This document shows, piece after piece, positions 48,506-61,057 of a stretch of 64,000 bases of DNA (positions are counted from its first letter, which is position 1; each line of letters begins with the position of its first letter). The stretch is from Augochlora pura. Lineage: Eukaryota; Arthropoda; Insecta; Hymenoptera; Halictidae. The stretch spans positions 372,001 to 436,000 of the forward strand of contig NC_135778.1 of assembly GCF_028453695.1 (NCBI RefSeq). The letters run 5' to 3'. The notes below the pieces were generated by a model that ran no database searches, was not told the DNA's origin, and worked only from the letters and a program-made list of their open reading frames with translations. The position numbers and the translations under genes are program-made.

Positions 48506-50156
48506 ATGTTCGAGTTGTTTTTAAAAATTGTCCTACTGTTCATCGGCCTGTTTGCGATCGAGACAAGCGCTACGACGCGAACGTTTTTCCGAGATGAGAA
48601 GGTATGTGACCACGCACGCATCAAAGAAATTCACTTCGCTCAACGCAGCCTACTTTCGCTCGACCTCCGAGTTTTCATCTCCTATCATTTTCTGTAACAC
48701 ATGTGCATCAATGACAATCGTTCGCATACATCGGTTACAGTCATGAAATAATTCCAGTACGATCACAAGCCACTTACGTTATCAAGCAGTCAAATAAATA
48801 GGTTGGCGGATCTGTCAAATGTGACACATTTGAATGAGGTTTTAGACAACATATGTGTCGTGAGAATTGTCGGCACTCCAGAACACGGAAGAGTGAAAAA
48901 CGTGAGTAAATGGAATGGTGTTGCTCAAAGTTTACAGGTTTAGCATTAACAAATGTTGTCTTTTTAGTAGAATATAAAAGCTGAGTGCAAATATACTTAT
49001 TTAATAATCACAGTCTTAATTTAGAATATTAGATAAAATATTAAACCACGTAACACAAAGATATGAAACCACAAATGCTGATAAAAAAATTTACATGTTT
49101 TAATTTTTAGTACATTAAACAGTCGATGCAAGATCTTGACTGGAAAGTAGAAACTGATGCTTTCGAAGATCACACTCCAAACTTTGGGAAATTACAATTT
49201 GAGAATATAGTTGCCAAATTAAATCCTAATGCGAAAAGGTATTTAACATTGGCTTGCCATTATGACTCAAAATACACAAGAGAAAGAAATTTTATTGGTG
49301 CTACAGACAGTGCAGTGCCATGTGCTCAGATGATCAATCTGGCCAAAGTTCTGAAAGATCATCTAGATTCTGTGAAGAATGTAAGCGATAAGTTTTTAAA
49401 AATTTCATCTGGCTCCTAACAATAAAACTATATTATTTTCAGAGGAATGTGAGTTTAATGTTTATATTCTTCGATGGTGAAGAAGCATTCAAAGAGTGGG
49501 GCCCAAAGGATTCCATTTATGGTGCAAGACATTTAGCTAAAGCTTGGAACAAAAATTATACTACTTATGAAAATGGTGAAAACATTTCAGAATTGGACAA
49601 AATGGTTAGTAGTGTGAACCGTATTACATGTGTTTTGTAAAATTTTTCACTGTTTTTTGTCTTTCCAGGATATATTAATTCTTTTGGACTTAATAGGTGC
49701 TCCGGATCCAACATTTTATAATTATTTCAGTAACACAGAAAAGTGGTATTCCTTGCTAGTGTCTATTGAAAATAAGTTGGCTAGTTCTAGAAAGTTTTCA
49801 TCATATAGTTATGGACAACCTGCTCAATCGTATTTCCAACCCTATTCGATGCAGGTTTTTATCGAGGACGACCATACTCCGTTTTTACATAAAGGTTAGC
49901 AAAAAATTTTGCGCATTTATAAATTATTTCTAATGTCCGTATATAACGAATAATTCGTATTACAGGCACTCCAATTTTGCACATGATACCATATCCGTTT
50001 CCGTCGTTCTGGCATAAACCAGGAGACAATCGTGATAACATAGATTTAAATACCATAGAAAATATTAATAAAATCCTAAGGAGTTTCGTGGCGTCGTACT
50101 TACACATTCCTGTTGTTGTAGATGACTTTATATTGCCAAGTGTGAAAAGTGGTTAA
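48506..50156 (+). CDS. QPCT: Glutaminyl-peptide cyclotransferase, 6 exons
   Basis: The enzyme converts N-terminal glutamine of secreted peptides and hormones to pyroglutamate, in the secretory pathway. Exons 48506-48601, 48758-48901, 49111-49380, 49443-49604, 49669-49894 and 49966-50156 give 362 aa in consistent phase. Residues 1-22 are a signal peptide (MFELFLKIVLLFIGLFAI). The M28-type fold is clear. The zinc site is D132 (in ACHYDSKY), E184 (in FFDGEEAF) and H305 (in TPILHMIP), corresponding to Asp159, Glu202 and His330 of human QC, with catalytic E183 beside it. Later motifs are GAPDPTFYNYF, EDDHTPFLHKG and PFPSFWH. Length equals that of human QPCT (361 aa). It could be the Golgi-type or the secreted paralogue; the short signal sequence without a clear long anchor favours secretion. 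Confidence 0.94.
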
Positions 50157-51752
50157 CTTTTGTAAAATTTTTACATAGATCAGAAAATATTATTGACATA
50201 CGAATATAGTTATATCTGCGTATACATACTTTGAATAGAAAAATACAGATATGCATACATGTATATATTTTGAGATTTGATATAAAAGAGGTTTGATGTA
50301 CTTAAAAGTATTCACTGCCCTTAAAATGAAATATTATTATTGTACACGTAAATGCATCTTGTATAAATTTTCATTAAAACGAACATGCGATGCGACCACA
50401 GGAACCTATGCGAGGCAGGAAATCGTTTGAGCACGTGACTTCCTCAAACATGATTCGAATAAAAATCATAAAACTTTTCGAACAGGTAATTAACCTCCAC
50501 TGAAAGCCTGTCACTTAGTTAATTGTGCGTAAACGGCTTAACTTAAATACTATAAAAATGTACCTAATTTTTGTACTGTGTGTAGATCGTGAATCAGTTG
50601 CCAAATAAATGCGATTAAATTCGAATTCAAAATATGTATTCACTTTTGTTGTAGCATGTAAAAATGACTAACGTAACAACTAAAATGTATTACTTGATAT
50701 ATGATTTTTACATTTGGATTTCGTAGGATTAATAAAAACACGCTGTACCGCAAAATAATTTGAAAATAATTTGCAGACTAACTAACGAAAGAAGCGCCGG
50801 GAAAGGTAAGCGTATCTGTATCGGCTCAGCATGTGGAGTATCCCTTCTATAATAAAGACGTGACAGTGCTCCCTGGCGTGGCAATCGAATCGAATCAAGT
50901 GAAAGTGGGTATTTGATTGTAAGGTTTGGCAGGCCTGATCGAGGTCATTGTTCGTGCGGGCGCGCCCGAGCAGGCTTTCGTGCCGAGCGTGTCCGAGCGC
51001 TGCCGACAAATCCCGAGCTTGTACGATCACGACCGAAACTCATGATTGGCGGAGAGCCGACGCGACGGCAAAAGACACGAGAGACGCGAGCGACAGACGT
51101 GGAGGGACTTCACGCCTCTGTCCGTAGTCCGTAGTACATTCAATGGTTTTTACGTGTTCGTTTGTATTGTGAGTCGGACAGCAGGCCACGGTATCCTGCT
51201 GCACACCTTTCGAGACCGTTCTAGCGTGGAACCGTAACGAAATTTGCGTAACGTCGCCGAAAAACGCGGTGCGGCTGACACATCGGCCAGAAGAGGCAGG
51301 TTGGACACGGTGAGGCGAGCATAGGAGAAAGAGGGACACGGAGTGCGCGTGAAAGGAGGAGAGAGCGAGAGAGAGAAAGAGAAGGAAGGAGGAGGACACG
51401 GCGTGAAAGACAGGGGACTGACGTGTTGCAGGCGTATCAGACGGACGTGTGTAGCGGTCGAACGCACCGACGGAATACACATTATTGTTGCGGTTGAGGT
51501 CGAGGCACGACGCGACGGCACGATAGAGCCAGTGAACCTCGCGCGCGCGCGCGATCCACAGAGTTTCACCGTTCCATTCAAGAATGTTTTAATTATCGGG
51601 GAGGTGCCGCGGTCCTAGCGAGCCCTTCGCGACCACACTGGATGATACGCGTCGCGTGTGCGCCTTACACACCGGGAGTGAGGATTAACCGTCTTTAACG
51701 GACGTGCGTGTGTCGCGCCAGAACAAGAGCAAGAGAGCCAGCCGTGACAGAG
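50157..51752 (+). promoter_or_regulatory. QPCT 3' end and CpG-rich 5' region of l(2)gl
   Basis: AATAAA signals for QPCT occur at 50458-50463 and 50604-50609. From about 50.8 kb the DNA switches to CpG-rich, with a purine GAGAGA block at 51346-51390, and runs into the l(2)gl start codon. Overlapping open frames on both strands between 51040 and 51920 have no domains and were not called. Confidence 0.45.
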
Positions 51753-53365
51753 ATGCTGAAGTTCATCAGAGGGAAGGGCCAACAACCCACGGCCGAACGA
51801 CAGAATCTTTTTGCCTTTCAAAAGGTAAGCTCCCTCCTGCCTCTTACCCGCTTTCCGATCCTCGATCGGAAAAAGGTTCGCCCACACCCGGCTCGCCGGA
51901 ACACGCCGCGCCGGACGGCCGGACACACTTTCTTCCGTTCATCCGCTTTTACGTATCACGGCGCATATTTGTTTTTCGATACCCTTCTCGCATTTCGCTT
52001 CTCGCTGTTCCCTTCTCCCTTTTCTACCTTTTTATTTCTTCGTTGCGGGCGTTGCGATTACCGAGATAGATTAGATTTGTATTTTGCGAGGAAACAATGT
52101 TATCGTGTCTCTGTGCGTCCGCGTTCGTCGATAACATCGATACTCTTGTTACGAGTGTGGAGGTAACGGTACAAAAGAGACAGTGTGGTCCGTATTACCG
52201 TTTTAGTCGTCACGAAGGAAAGTGAGAGTAAAAACCGGCGCGATGCTATTTTCGATTAAATAAATAATGCAAAAGTTGCGAGATGCCCAAGTCGTTCTGT
52301 GTTTTGCCATTTATTTCTATCCTGTAGGGCTTCGACTGCGCCATTGGTTAACGACGAACTATTTTTATTAGTTAGTACATTAGAATTTCAATGAATCTAC
52401 TGGTACGTGCAAATGTTCTTGCCGTGTCGATCGAAACGACGCAGCGGGATAGTCTGTTGGACAAACACCGTCAGAGGGGTCCGATATATTTGCCGGTATC
52501 TGCTCATAAAACGGATGGATCGACCATTTCTTTTTATCTCCTCTCATAGTTGAACATCGTTATTTAAAAGTCGACGACCTCGATAGAAAGTTTGTTCAGT
52601 TACCAACGAAGATAGCGATCTGCCGTTTCCCGCGATATCACGACACGACGTTGACGCGCCACAAGTTTTTTTGGAACACGAGTTAAATCTGCGACTTCGA
52701 GACGCAAGGAGGCGCGATTCTCGATCGTTGCACGGGTAAATGTCGAACGTCTTGAAAAATACTGTGGACGTATCGAGTTTCAAGGAGATCCATAAGTATA
52801 CCACGAAATCTCGCTTTGAGATGTGGGTATCGGCTTAGCGATTAGTATTGATCGCTGACCCTCGCGAACGGTAAAAATAAAAATTGTATTATCGGATTAC
52901 GAGCAATTCATGTCCACGGTCGAATGAAAAAATTTAAACGTATTCGCGATCGCCTTTTGCACGTCGATCGATAATCGATCCATCGATTAGTTTACTAGTC
53001 ACGGCTGAGTAACAAGCTGGGAATCCTTCTTGAAGGATCAGTGGATCAATCGAGTATCGCGATATGATTTAGAAGGCTGATAGAACGTAATTACACTCCT
53101 CGATACGTGAGTCATAAAAACCACTTTCTCCGTGTACTTTCATGGAAAGAGTAACTTCATATCCGAGGATCGACGGAAACCGTCTTCGCGGAGAACACGA
53201 TACAGCATGCTGTACAAACCGTCGCGTCGTCGCGGAGAATCAACAGGTCGATACCCGAACGTAATCGATACCGAAAGTCTAGAAGACAGCTAGCCTCGAG
53301 ACGAGACGCGCGGTCCACAGTCGGGATTCAGGATTATTGTGGTCGTCGCGCGGCGTGTGCGTTTA

Positions 53366-53396
<31 letters not shown>

Positions 53397-56300
53397 CGCG
53401 TTTCTTTGGTGGTTCTGGTTCTGTCTCCGATCGGCTGTCATCGTCGCCGGCCATCGTGTGCACCGTCGCTCGCGAAACCCTATCGCGGTTCTAATTCCCC
53501 GTCTCGTGGATTTGATGTTTGACGACACGCGGATTGCGAAAAAGGCCGGGTGTGCAAATCAGGTCGCGCCAGCTACGATCGATCGATTCGAGATAGACGT
53601 GACCCGATCTCACGCTCGTCAGACCGTTGCAACTTGAAACTTGTAACTGAAATTCTGCAGCTTCCCTGCCCCTTCGTCTCTCTAGTAAAACGAAATCTTT
53701 AGCTCGCTTCAACCCGTTACATTATCATCGTAATTTTATGAGAAGGCAGTTAGACGAATAGGTTTTAGAAAGAAAGAGATACAGGAAAACTATCGAAGAT
53801 AGGTTACATTTTGATAAATGGCGGGCATTTCGGCGCCATCTTGAATCGGTCGGTTCTACGACCGTCTAATCGCAAACAATAAAAAGTATTCGATGGCTTC
53901 GTCACGCATTAAAAAGCAATCTGCCATTATCCTAATTAAATAATTACTACACATTTGTAATGGAAATGCTTTATTTTCCGCCTACACGCTGCTGTTACAC
54001 CTTCATTCGTTCATGAAATGGAATAAGAGATGTAGGTTAATTTGTTTCGTTGGGCAATTAGAAGAGGAAGTAGCGCGCTCCGCGCGTTAAGACAGAAGCC
54101 ACGGAAAAAAGAATAGAAAGCCCTTATCGTGGAGGGTGCTCGTAGTTTCAATTAACCTGTCCGTTTTTCTGGCACCCGGTGTTCATGCTGCTGTCGGTCC
54201 CGTGAGAAAACAAATTACCTTCCGTTATGTCATCGATTGTTGGTTATTTTATTGTTGGACCGGAACGAGGTTACAGAGTAGTTGACGTCTCCGTCAGAGA
54301 TGATTGTAAAAGATATATGTACTTATCGATGTCGTAAAATCTTTTGTTATTTTCAATTCGCTACACTCAATGATTAGAAAAATAAAATTGAATCGACGTT
54401 AGCCATTTCTAAATTCGTCCGATACGGCCCCTAGAAATCATAGTCTCCTTGAGTTGTTTAAGTAGCTCGACAAAAATCGTACTCGATATTTTATGGCCGA
54501 TTAAGAAATCTTGTTCTTTGATTCGACGATAAAATTCGTTATCTCGGCGTTTTGAACGATTTCCTGTTAATACGTAATTGGATTCACGCTAATCCCTTTT
54601 GTGGTTCATTTTGAGGAGGCCGTTCGTCGAGTCGGTCTACGATTCCACGTACGATTCCGATGAGGAGAGAACGCGATACGGACAAGATACTATTGGTTCT
54701 TTGTGCAAACAAAAATACGATAAGGCGACTAGCCGTTCTTATACTGGTTGTAAGTTGTAATATACGAGCAAGAATGTACCGTTAGCTTCTCCTGGCCGTA
54801 GCTACGTAACCGACACGCGTCGGTTGCACCGAAAGTTGTACCGTAATCTATTGTCGAAAGTAAAAACAATTTGTGAACGATGCCTCGTTTTACATCGCGT
54901 TTTCATTATAATCTATTAGCAACAACTGCTTATAGGTTTGCGCAGTGTCAGCTATGCCTGTACGCGCGCACATGTATATGCATAGGAATCTTAAAGAAAA
55001 TCGATGTTCATAAATTATCCAATGTTGGTATGAAAAAAATAGTCCAAAGATTCTGGATCTATATCGTCTATATATTCTCGACTATATCGTCAACCTAAAA
55101 TATTTACGCTTACACTACTGCTTGCACCGGGTCATCGATCGAGTAATAATTTTTTATGTTTCTTGGATTGCACCATTACTACCAACATGTTTTATCGAGA
55201 AACAAATAATCGCTGTTCGATTCAAATCGAATTCGCGTTATCAGGTTTCCAAGTAATTAATTGACAGCATTGTTCGAAGAAACGGCAACCTGTCTGAGAC
55301 AATCGATATTTGGAAAAGCCGAGGCTGGCCCACATCAGGCTCGGCTGGGACTTAATCGTTTGTTGCGCCTGCGCACCGGCCAAGCCACCTTCTCGCTTTA
55401 ATCTTTTTCATCTTACTCCCCCGAAACTCGGAAGCGTTGACACCCTTTTTTTCATGGAAATTACCTGGGCCAAGGTCTCGCCCTCTTTCATTTCACCCTC
55501 GTGGCCTTCCCGGCTAACCGGCGAGCGACCATTTTTCTAATCACGTAGTGGAAACGCGCCAAATCGATATTACCATGGCGCAGCCCTAAATCTCGGGAGG
55601 GTCGTACCTTGTACGTGCTGCCGTACCCACCGGAGCTTCGAAGGATCCCTTGGCTCAGGTAGAAAGATGTTTCACTGTCTTTTGGATCTTCCTGAAAAAT
55701 TCGGCACATGCTACGGTCGACAGAAATCATTTTCTCGAGAAGCTTCGGTCGAAACGTTCTTCTATAACACTAATATTGCTTCTAATTTGTACCTTTGCAA
55801 AGGAATAATCTCATAGCTTACGTAACCGAAAATCGTACATACTTTACTCTTTTCTTTGTATTTAGATTTTGATTTTGGTCTGATTCCCAGAGGAAAATAT
55901 TTTTAACGCTCCGTAGCCGCTCTTACGATAGAAATGCATTTTCGTCTGCCGCCGGCTTTCGCATTTCATTTGTAAACGCAGTCGAAACTTATTCCGCACT
56001 TTGTGAACGATACCAACAAATCTTTTGCATTCATAGCGCTGTCCAATTTCGAGAAAGTTCACTCGAATTACGTTTTTATTTGTGAAAGGATTAAGGGATA
56101 TTTTTCCAGAGTGTTTGCACACGTAGGAAGGAACATCGTCCGTCCGAACCGCTCGATTAACGGGAACCAACGTCGTATCTGACTCATCGGTGACTAATAC
56201 CGCGGGCGATTCGCTCAAAAATCGGCGTCAGCGTACGTTACGCGCCGGGAAAGTCGGAAACGGATGATGCCCATAATTACTGTTAATTGCATTCGTAACG

Positions 56301-59300
56301 AGTCGCGGAAGGGAACCGTCGCGATCGTTAGCCTGTCTCTCGCCGTTTGCTTCAATTAAGCGGGCCGCACCGCCTCGTAGCCCATTTAAAAGTACAAGAA
56401 CGCAACCTGTGTATCTGTTTCTTTTCTTCTTCAACCCCTGGGGTGTCGGACACGCGTGTGCGGGTGCTGTTTTAACCGAAACCCAGAGAAAACGCCTCGC
56501 GATTTCTGGCCTTTATACCGAAATAACCAACATCAATCATTAGTTAAATGCTCAATTCTTGGAAAATAGTTCGAAGTGTGAATTATAAATTTATAGATTT
56601 ATATTTATTGTTCGTCTACACGCATTGGATCCAAATAAACGTTAATCTTCGGCGTGACTGATAAATTTTAATGAAATGCAATTAGAAACTAGTTGCAGTA
56701 TTCAAAGGCTTGTAGAATGGCTCGGTTAAGCAAGAAATTTATCCAATGAAATTTGAAAGACTCCGAGCGAGCAATCAATCAATCGCTTTAGAAACCGAAG
56801 TCTTGGAAACAAAGGTGGCATCGTCGCCGGTGACGTTATCAGCAGAAAAGCGTCAGGACTTATCTTGAGCAAAGATCTTAGTCCTTTTTATGAGACAGCT
56901 TTTTCTCACGGCCGTCCATGTTCCTCGTAAATTGATACGCGCCGTGAATGAAAGTTTTTCATGTGCGAGAGACCGTACTCGTAACAACGGATACAGATAG
57001 GTGGACTATTTTTAGCGAGTTTCTCGTATAAATAGTGCGTTGATTACCGCGGCCAGATGAATTATTACGAGACGGATCCGATTCATGAATCGAATACTCG
57101 GCTTCATTCACCTCGGGCCGACCCATGGCGCGTGCAATAAAATGAAAGGGCGGTTACCTTGCACGAATCCACAGCTCATTCTTTTCGATAAAACTGTTGA
57201 CGCAATCGATTCAATAAATTGTTATCGTTAGCCTGCGGTTCTTTATGAAATCCCGTACCGGCTTTCAATGCTTGAATTCGGACAATCATTCGTTTCACTG
57301 ATTTTCTAGGTAGATTAAACTGGAAACGATTTTTTGGCAATAGAAATGCTCTCATGCGTGCGTACAGTGATCGCATAGTTAGCCTTTTACATAGTAAAAA
57401 TCCTTTGAAACAAATTGTCGTCTATTTTTCCGAGATTAATCTTCAGCAACGAAATATTTCTGCAAGATTCGTCCGTCTCGAATCTCTGTTGCGAGATGCC
57501 CGAGTCCCGGACAGCAAAGGATAAAATTTCACCCTCGGGTAACATGATAGACGGTTACACGTTCAGCGGTGCAAACTCGGTTGTCTTTTGCTTAACATTT
57601 CTTTAATTACTCGCCAGCAGATTGCAGACGAAAAAGAATACAAAAATAAAAAAATTGTTTCCGCTATAAATAAATTTGATATCCCCGTGAAACCCGATAA
57701 ACACTTTTTCATCCCGTAATCCAAAAGATTACAATGTACAGCGGCAGATAAGCATTCTGTATCGTGCTGAAAGAGAACCGCGTTCGATCGGCGCGTACGT
57801 TTGAAAGCCGAAGTCGAAACACATAATCAGGTGCCATCCGAGCCATAGCAGGCTAATATACGGTCTAATGGCCGCCGGTGGCTCCGACTGATAAACGTTG
57901 TTCTTTTTGTTCGCAGACGCTGCAGCATGGCTTTCCAAACAATCCAACGGCCCTCGCCTGGGACCCGATATTGCGGCTGATGATGATCGGCACGGCATCC
58001 GGCGCCATCAAGGTGTATCCTTTTGCTTCTCGTCTCGTCTCGTCTCGTCTCGTCTCGTTCCCCGGCTCCGAACCACGTCTCGTTTTTTCCTGTCGGTATT
58101 TATAATCTGGTCTCGGGCGGATCGCCGATGCCCGATGACGTTCGCCGTCGTATCTGCCGATAAATCGTCGAAAACCGGCGAGGTTGAAGGGAAACGAGAA
58201 AACGTGATTGACGTCGGTTCCTTCGAGCTTCGAGCCGCCTCCGTCTCGCTCGCTCCGTCGCGCAGCGTAGCGTCGCGTCGCTTCTAATTTTAGTCGGCGC
58301 TCGCACGATACACTTTCGCGATTCGCCATTCTGTCCATTTTTACCCATCGATTCTTCCTTAGAGTCTTTGTGGCTTATTGGATAACGATGGATTCCGTTT
58401 AAAACGCGTTTACCGTTGTCCCCCCAAGGTTTCGCCTAAGTTTTTAAGACACTTACCGGCAACGACACAGTTCTCGCTAGCAATTTGTCCGTCTTTTGTT
58501 GAGAATAAATCACTTTAGCAAGGATTTCCTCTTAGTTTACCGAGCTGTTCCGCGTAAAAATGCTGTGATCGACCGTCCAGATGCTAGATAGCGAAAGAGC
58601 TATGGTTATCTGACTAGTTTCAGCAAGGAAATGGCAAGCGTAGCGATGATTGCGAATGTAGGAGCTGGCGAATTCGATCAAAAACTGTAAATTCAGGATA
58701 TTGGTCAGTGGAATGGAACGCGAGTAATAGGGATTTTTTGCAGAGCAGCTACGAGATGCTACACTATGAAAGTAGAGTAGCAAGAGCTGCGTATCATTAC
58801 GGACAATTTGTGGCACTTGAAAATTATGAGCATTGGAAGCTGCGACATAACTATATTAACACTTTACCGACCGGTCCATCGGCCGTAAACATTTATGTCA
58901 TTACAGAGTAATTAAATCTACTAACAATATTTATTTGATCTATTTTATTTATTAGTGGACAATAAATTTGATTGGTTGCCATCACAGACGATTCATATGC
59001 TACCGATCGGGGTAAACAGCAGGTTTATAGGCTATCGGTCGATGAAGTGTTAAGAGTGAGAGTACCAGAATCTACGGAAGCCTAGGGCCTAAACATGCAA
59101 TAGGTGTTGACTGCTGAACAAAAGCCTAGGAATATCGACAGGTTCTAAAAACGTGCGACTATCGGTTGATAAAAGAGCCGGGGTGCATCAGGGGACTAGA
59201 GATAAGTCGGGCAGGTTCTTACTTTCTTACGAAGATCAGCAGGTTAACCGAATACGAGGCTCGATTCCAAGCACGTTGATCAAAGGGAGCACGAGTCTCT

Positions 59301-61057
59301 GAATAAATTAGGAACTAAAAATACCAAGAGTATCGCGAGTATCTTCTAGACCCGGGGTTCAAGTGCCCCACCGAAATTAACCGAGCGCGAGCGTGGGAAA
59401 AGCGGATGGTTCGCAGCAGCTAATTAACAATTTCGTACGGATCTCGCTTTCCAAGGAGCAGAAACCGGCGCCGATAAATCTGTACTTGTATTTCATCATT
59501 GCTCGAACTGGACGGTGCAGCGCGGTTCCCCAACGAGGCCTAACCCATGACCGGTTTCTGGTTTTGGTCCGACTGGGTTAGGCTCCGCGGAGGAGGCCGT
59601 TAAACCATTCTTAGAACCGCGCGGAATGTATTAATTTCATATCACGCGAGCGCGGCGAATGGAAAGCGCGGCTGTAAATAACGCTTGGCCGGGAAACGCG
59701 CGCGGACTCCATCGGCCCATTCGAAACTTTTATTGGTTCATCGAACAGATGTTTGGCGGTTGATCGATATGGAGAAACACTTCGGGGAGCTGGAGTGCAC
59801 TTGCACTTGTCGGAAAACGTGTTGCTGTTACCTCGTTACCCAGTTCGTTCGTGGTTCACTATCGATTCCACGGAAAGAGTCTATTCAGCCCTCCCATCTG
59901 CTCTTCGCTTGTTTTGCCTGATCGCGTTTCGCCCGATGAAATGTTTCATAAACATTTTCGTCCTCGCGATCTTCTTCGCAGGAGCCGACCTCTCTCTTTT
60001 ATTTAACGCAACGAATAGTTTTCTCTCGGACCTCGTGCGAACGATAATTCGATCGATAGTCCGACCCGTTGCTTTACGCTCCTAGACTGCGGACCTTAGA
60101 AGAGCGATGTCGAGTTCGCGTGACTGTTGCGGTCTAAAATGGTCTTAATTAGACTGCGGCTTTTACGTATTTGTGACTTCAACCGCGGCTTGACTGTCGA
60201 TGCATTTTTATTTCGCTTAGAACGTAGTCATGTCCTCTTTCGAAAAAAATCGATCGTAGGAAGTGTCTGCGTTGATAACCCAGGTTATGACAGTGTTATT
60301 AAAGAAATAGTATTGCCGTAAACGTTCCGGCATCGAGCAGCAAAGTATCGAATAATTAATTAGACTTTTGTTGGCCAAACTTCGAATCGCGTGGCACAAC
60401 GAGCCTGAATGCTGCAACAATCCGAGAACTTGTGGCAATACAATTTCTCGGAGCCCCTCTTATCGACTTCGCCGGGCAGTTTTCAAGTGCAACACAATCG
60501 AACCCGAAGCGAGCATGCTAATTAGCAGCGCGCAGAAACTCTGTCTAGCACAATCGACGCGAGACGCCGTTTCTTCAGCTAGTCGCATAATTTTATTTAG
60601 ACAACGATGGCAGATGTTCCCGCCGCTACGTAATCGGGAGATGATTATCGTTTCGCAATGCTAGTAGTAAACGTGTTCGCTTCTTTCTATCGGTGGATGT
60701 CGCGCTGGGAAGCTTTTATTTTCCTTTCCATATCCGGTTAGAGGAAAGCTGGAAAAGATAGAAACTGCCTCGTAAGTAAGCTCGGCCCGCCCGGCGAGCA
60801 TCGCGCGAGCACAGACGCCTCGGTCAGCGCGTTAAGTCGGTCATTTTCGAACAAGACCGCTGTTTGTTTATCTGTCCGGCTGGGAATCCGGGTCTCGCTA
60901 CGTTTTTCAGACCGAGACGGATGTTTCCTCCTGTTTACACCGTTTTCCTTGACTAGAGCACGTCCGCAGATTTGGCAGGCCGGGTGTCGAGTTCTATGGC
61001 CAGCATATCGACAGCGGGGAGAGGGCTATCAAGAGAATCGTCGCCGTTCCCAATCAG
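51753..61057 (+). CDS. l(2)gl: Lethal(2) giant larvae, 5' part (first three coding exons)
   Basis: Lgl is a cortical WD40 double-propeller protein that, with Scribble and Dlg, defines the basolateral domain and is phosphorylated by aPKC. Exons seen: 51753-51824, 57917-58014 and 60970-61057, 86 codons in consistent phase. The N-terminus MLKFIRGKGQQPTAERQ matches the Lgl family start (MLKFIRGKGQQPSA in flies), which distinguishes it from the paralogue tomosyn. Exon 2 holds QHGFPNNPTALAWDP and IGTASGAIKV, the first propeller blade; exon 3 holds FGRPGVEFYGQH. The exon 2 donor was placed at the second of two overlapping GTs (AAGGT|GTATCC) because only it keeps the frame into exon 3. The remaining exons, coding for over 1000 residues in the family, lie beyond 64000. 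Confidence 0.9.
51825..57916 (+). other. Intron 1 of l(2)gl (6.1 kb)
   Basis: A large intron without supported nested genes. It has a GCGT tetranucleotide run (53366-53397) and a GCGCCATCTTG element near 53832 that resembles a YY1/Pho site. Open frames near 53.3-53.7 and 54.9 kb overlap on both strands or lack domains. Confidence 0.5.
53366..53397. repeat. GCGT tetranucleotide repeat
   Basis: An uninterrupted (TGCG)n run of 31-32 bases in intron 1 of l(2)gl; alternating purine-pyrimidine GC-rich DNA of this kind can adopt Z-form. Confidence 0.9.
58015..60969 (+). other. Intron 2 of l(2)gl (3 kb)
   Basis: No supported gene. It opens with a TCTCG pentanucleotide repeat (58028-58057) 13 nt after the exon 2 donor. 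The remainder is CpG-rich with domain-free frames on both strands. Confidence 0.5.
58028..58057. repeat. TCTCG pentanucleotide repeat
   Basis: Six exact copies of TCTCG immediately downstream of the l(2)gl exon 2 donor site. Confidence 0.92.

Noticed and set aside
59345..59375. GGGGTTCAAGTGCCCC resembling a tRNA T-arm
   Set aside because: The rest of a cloverleaf could not be built upstream and no A box is present at the right distance.
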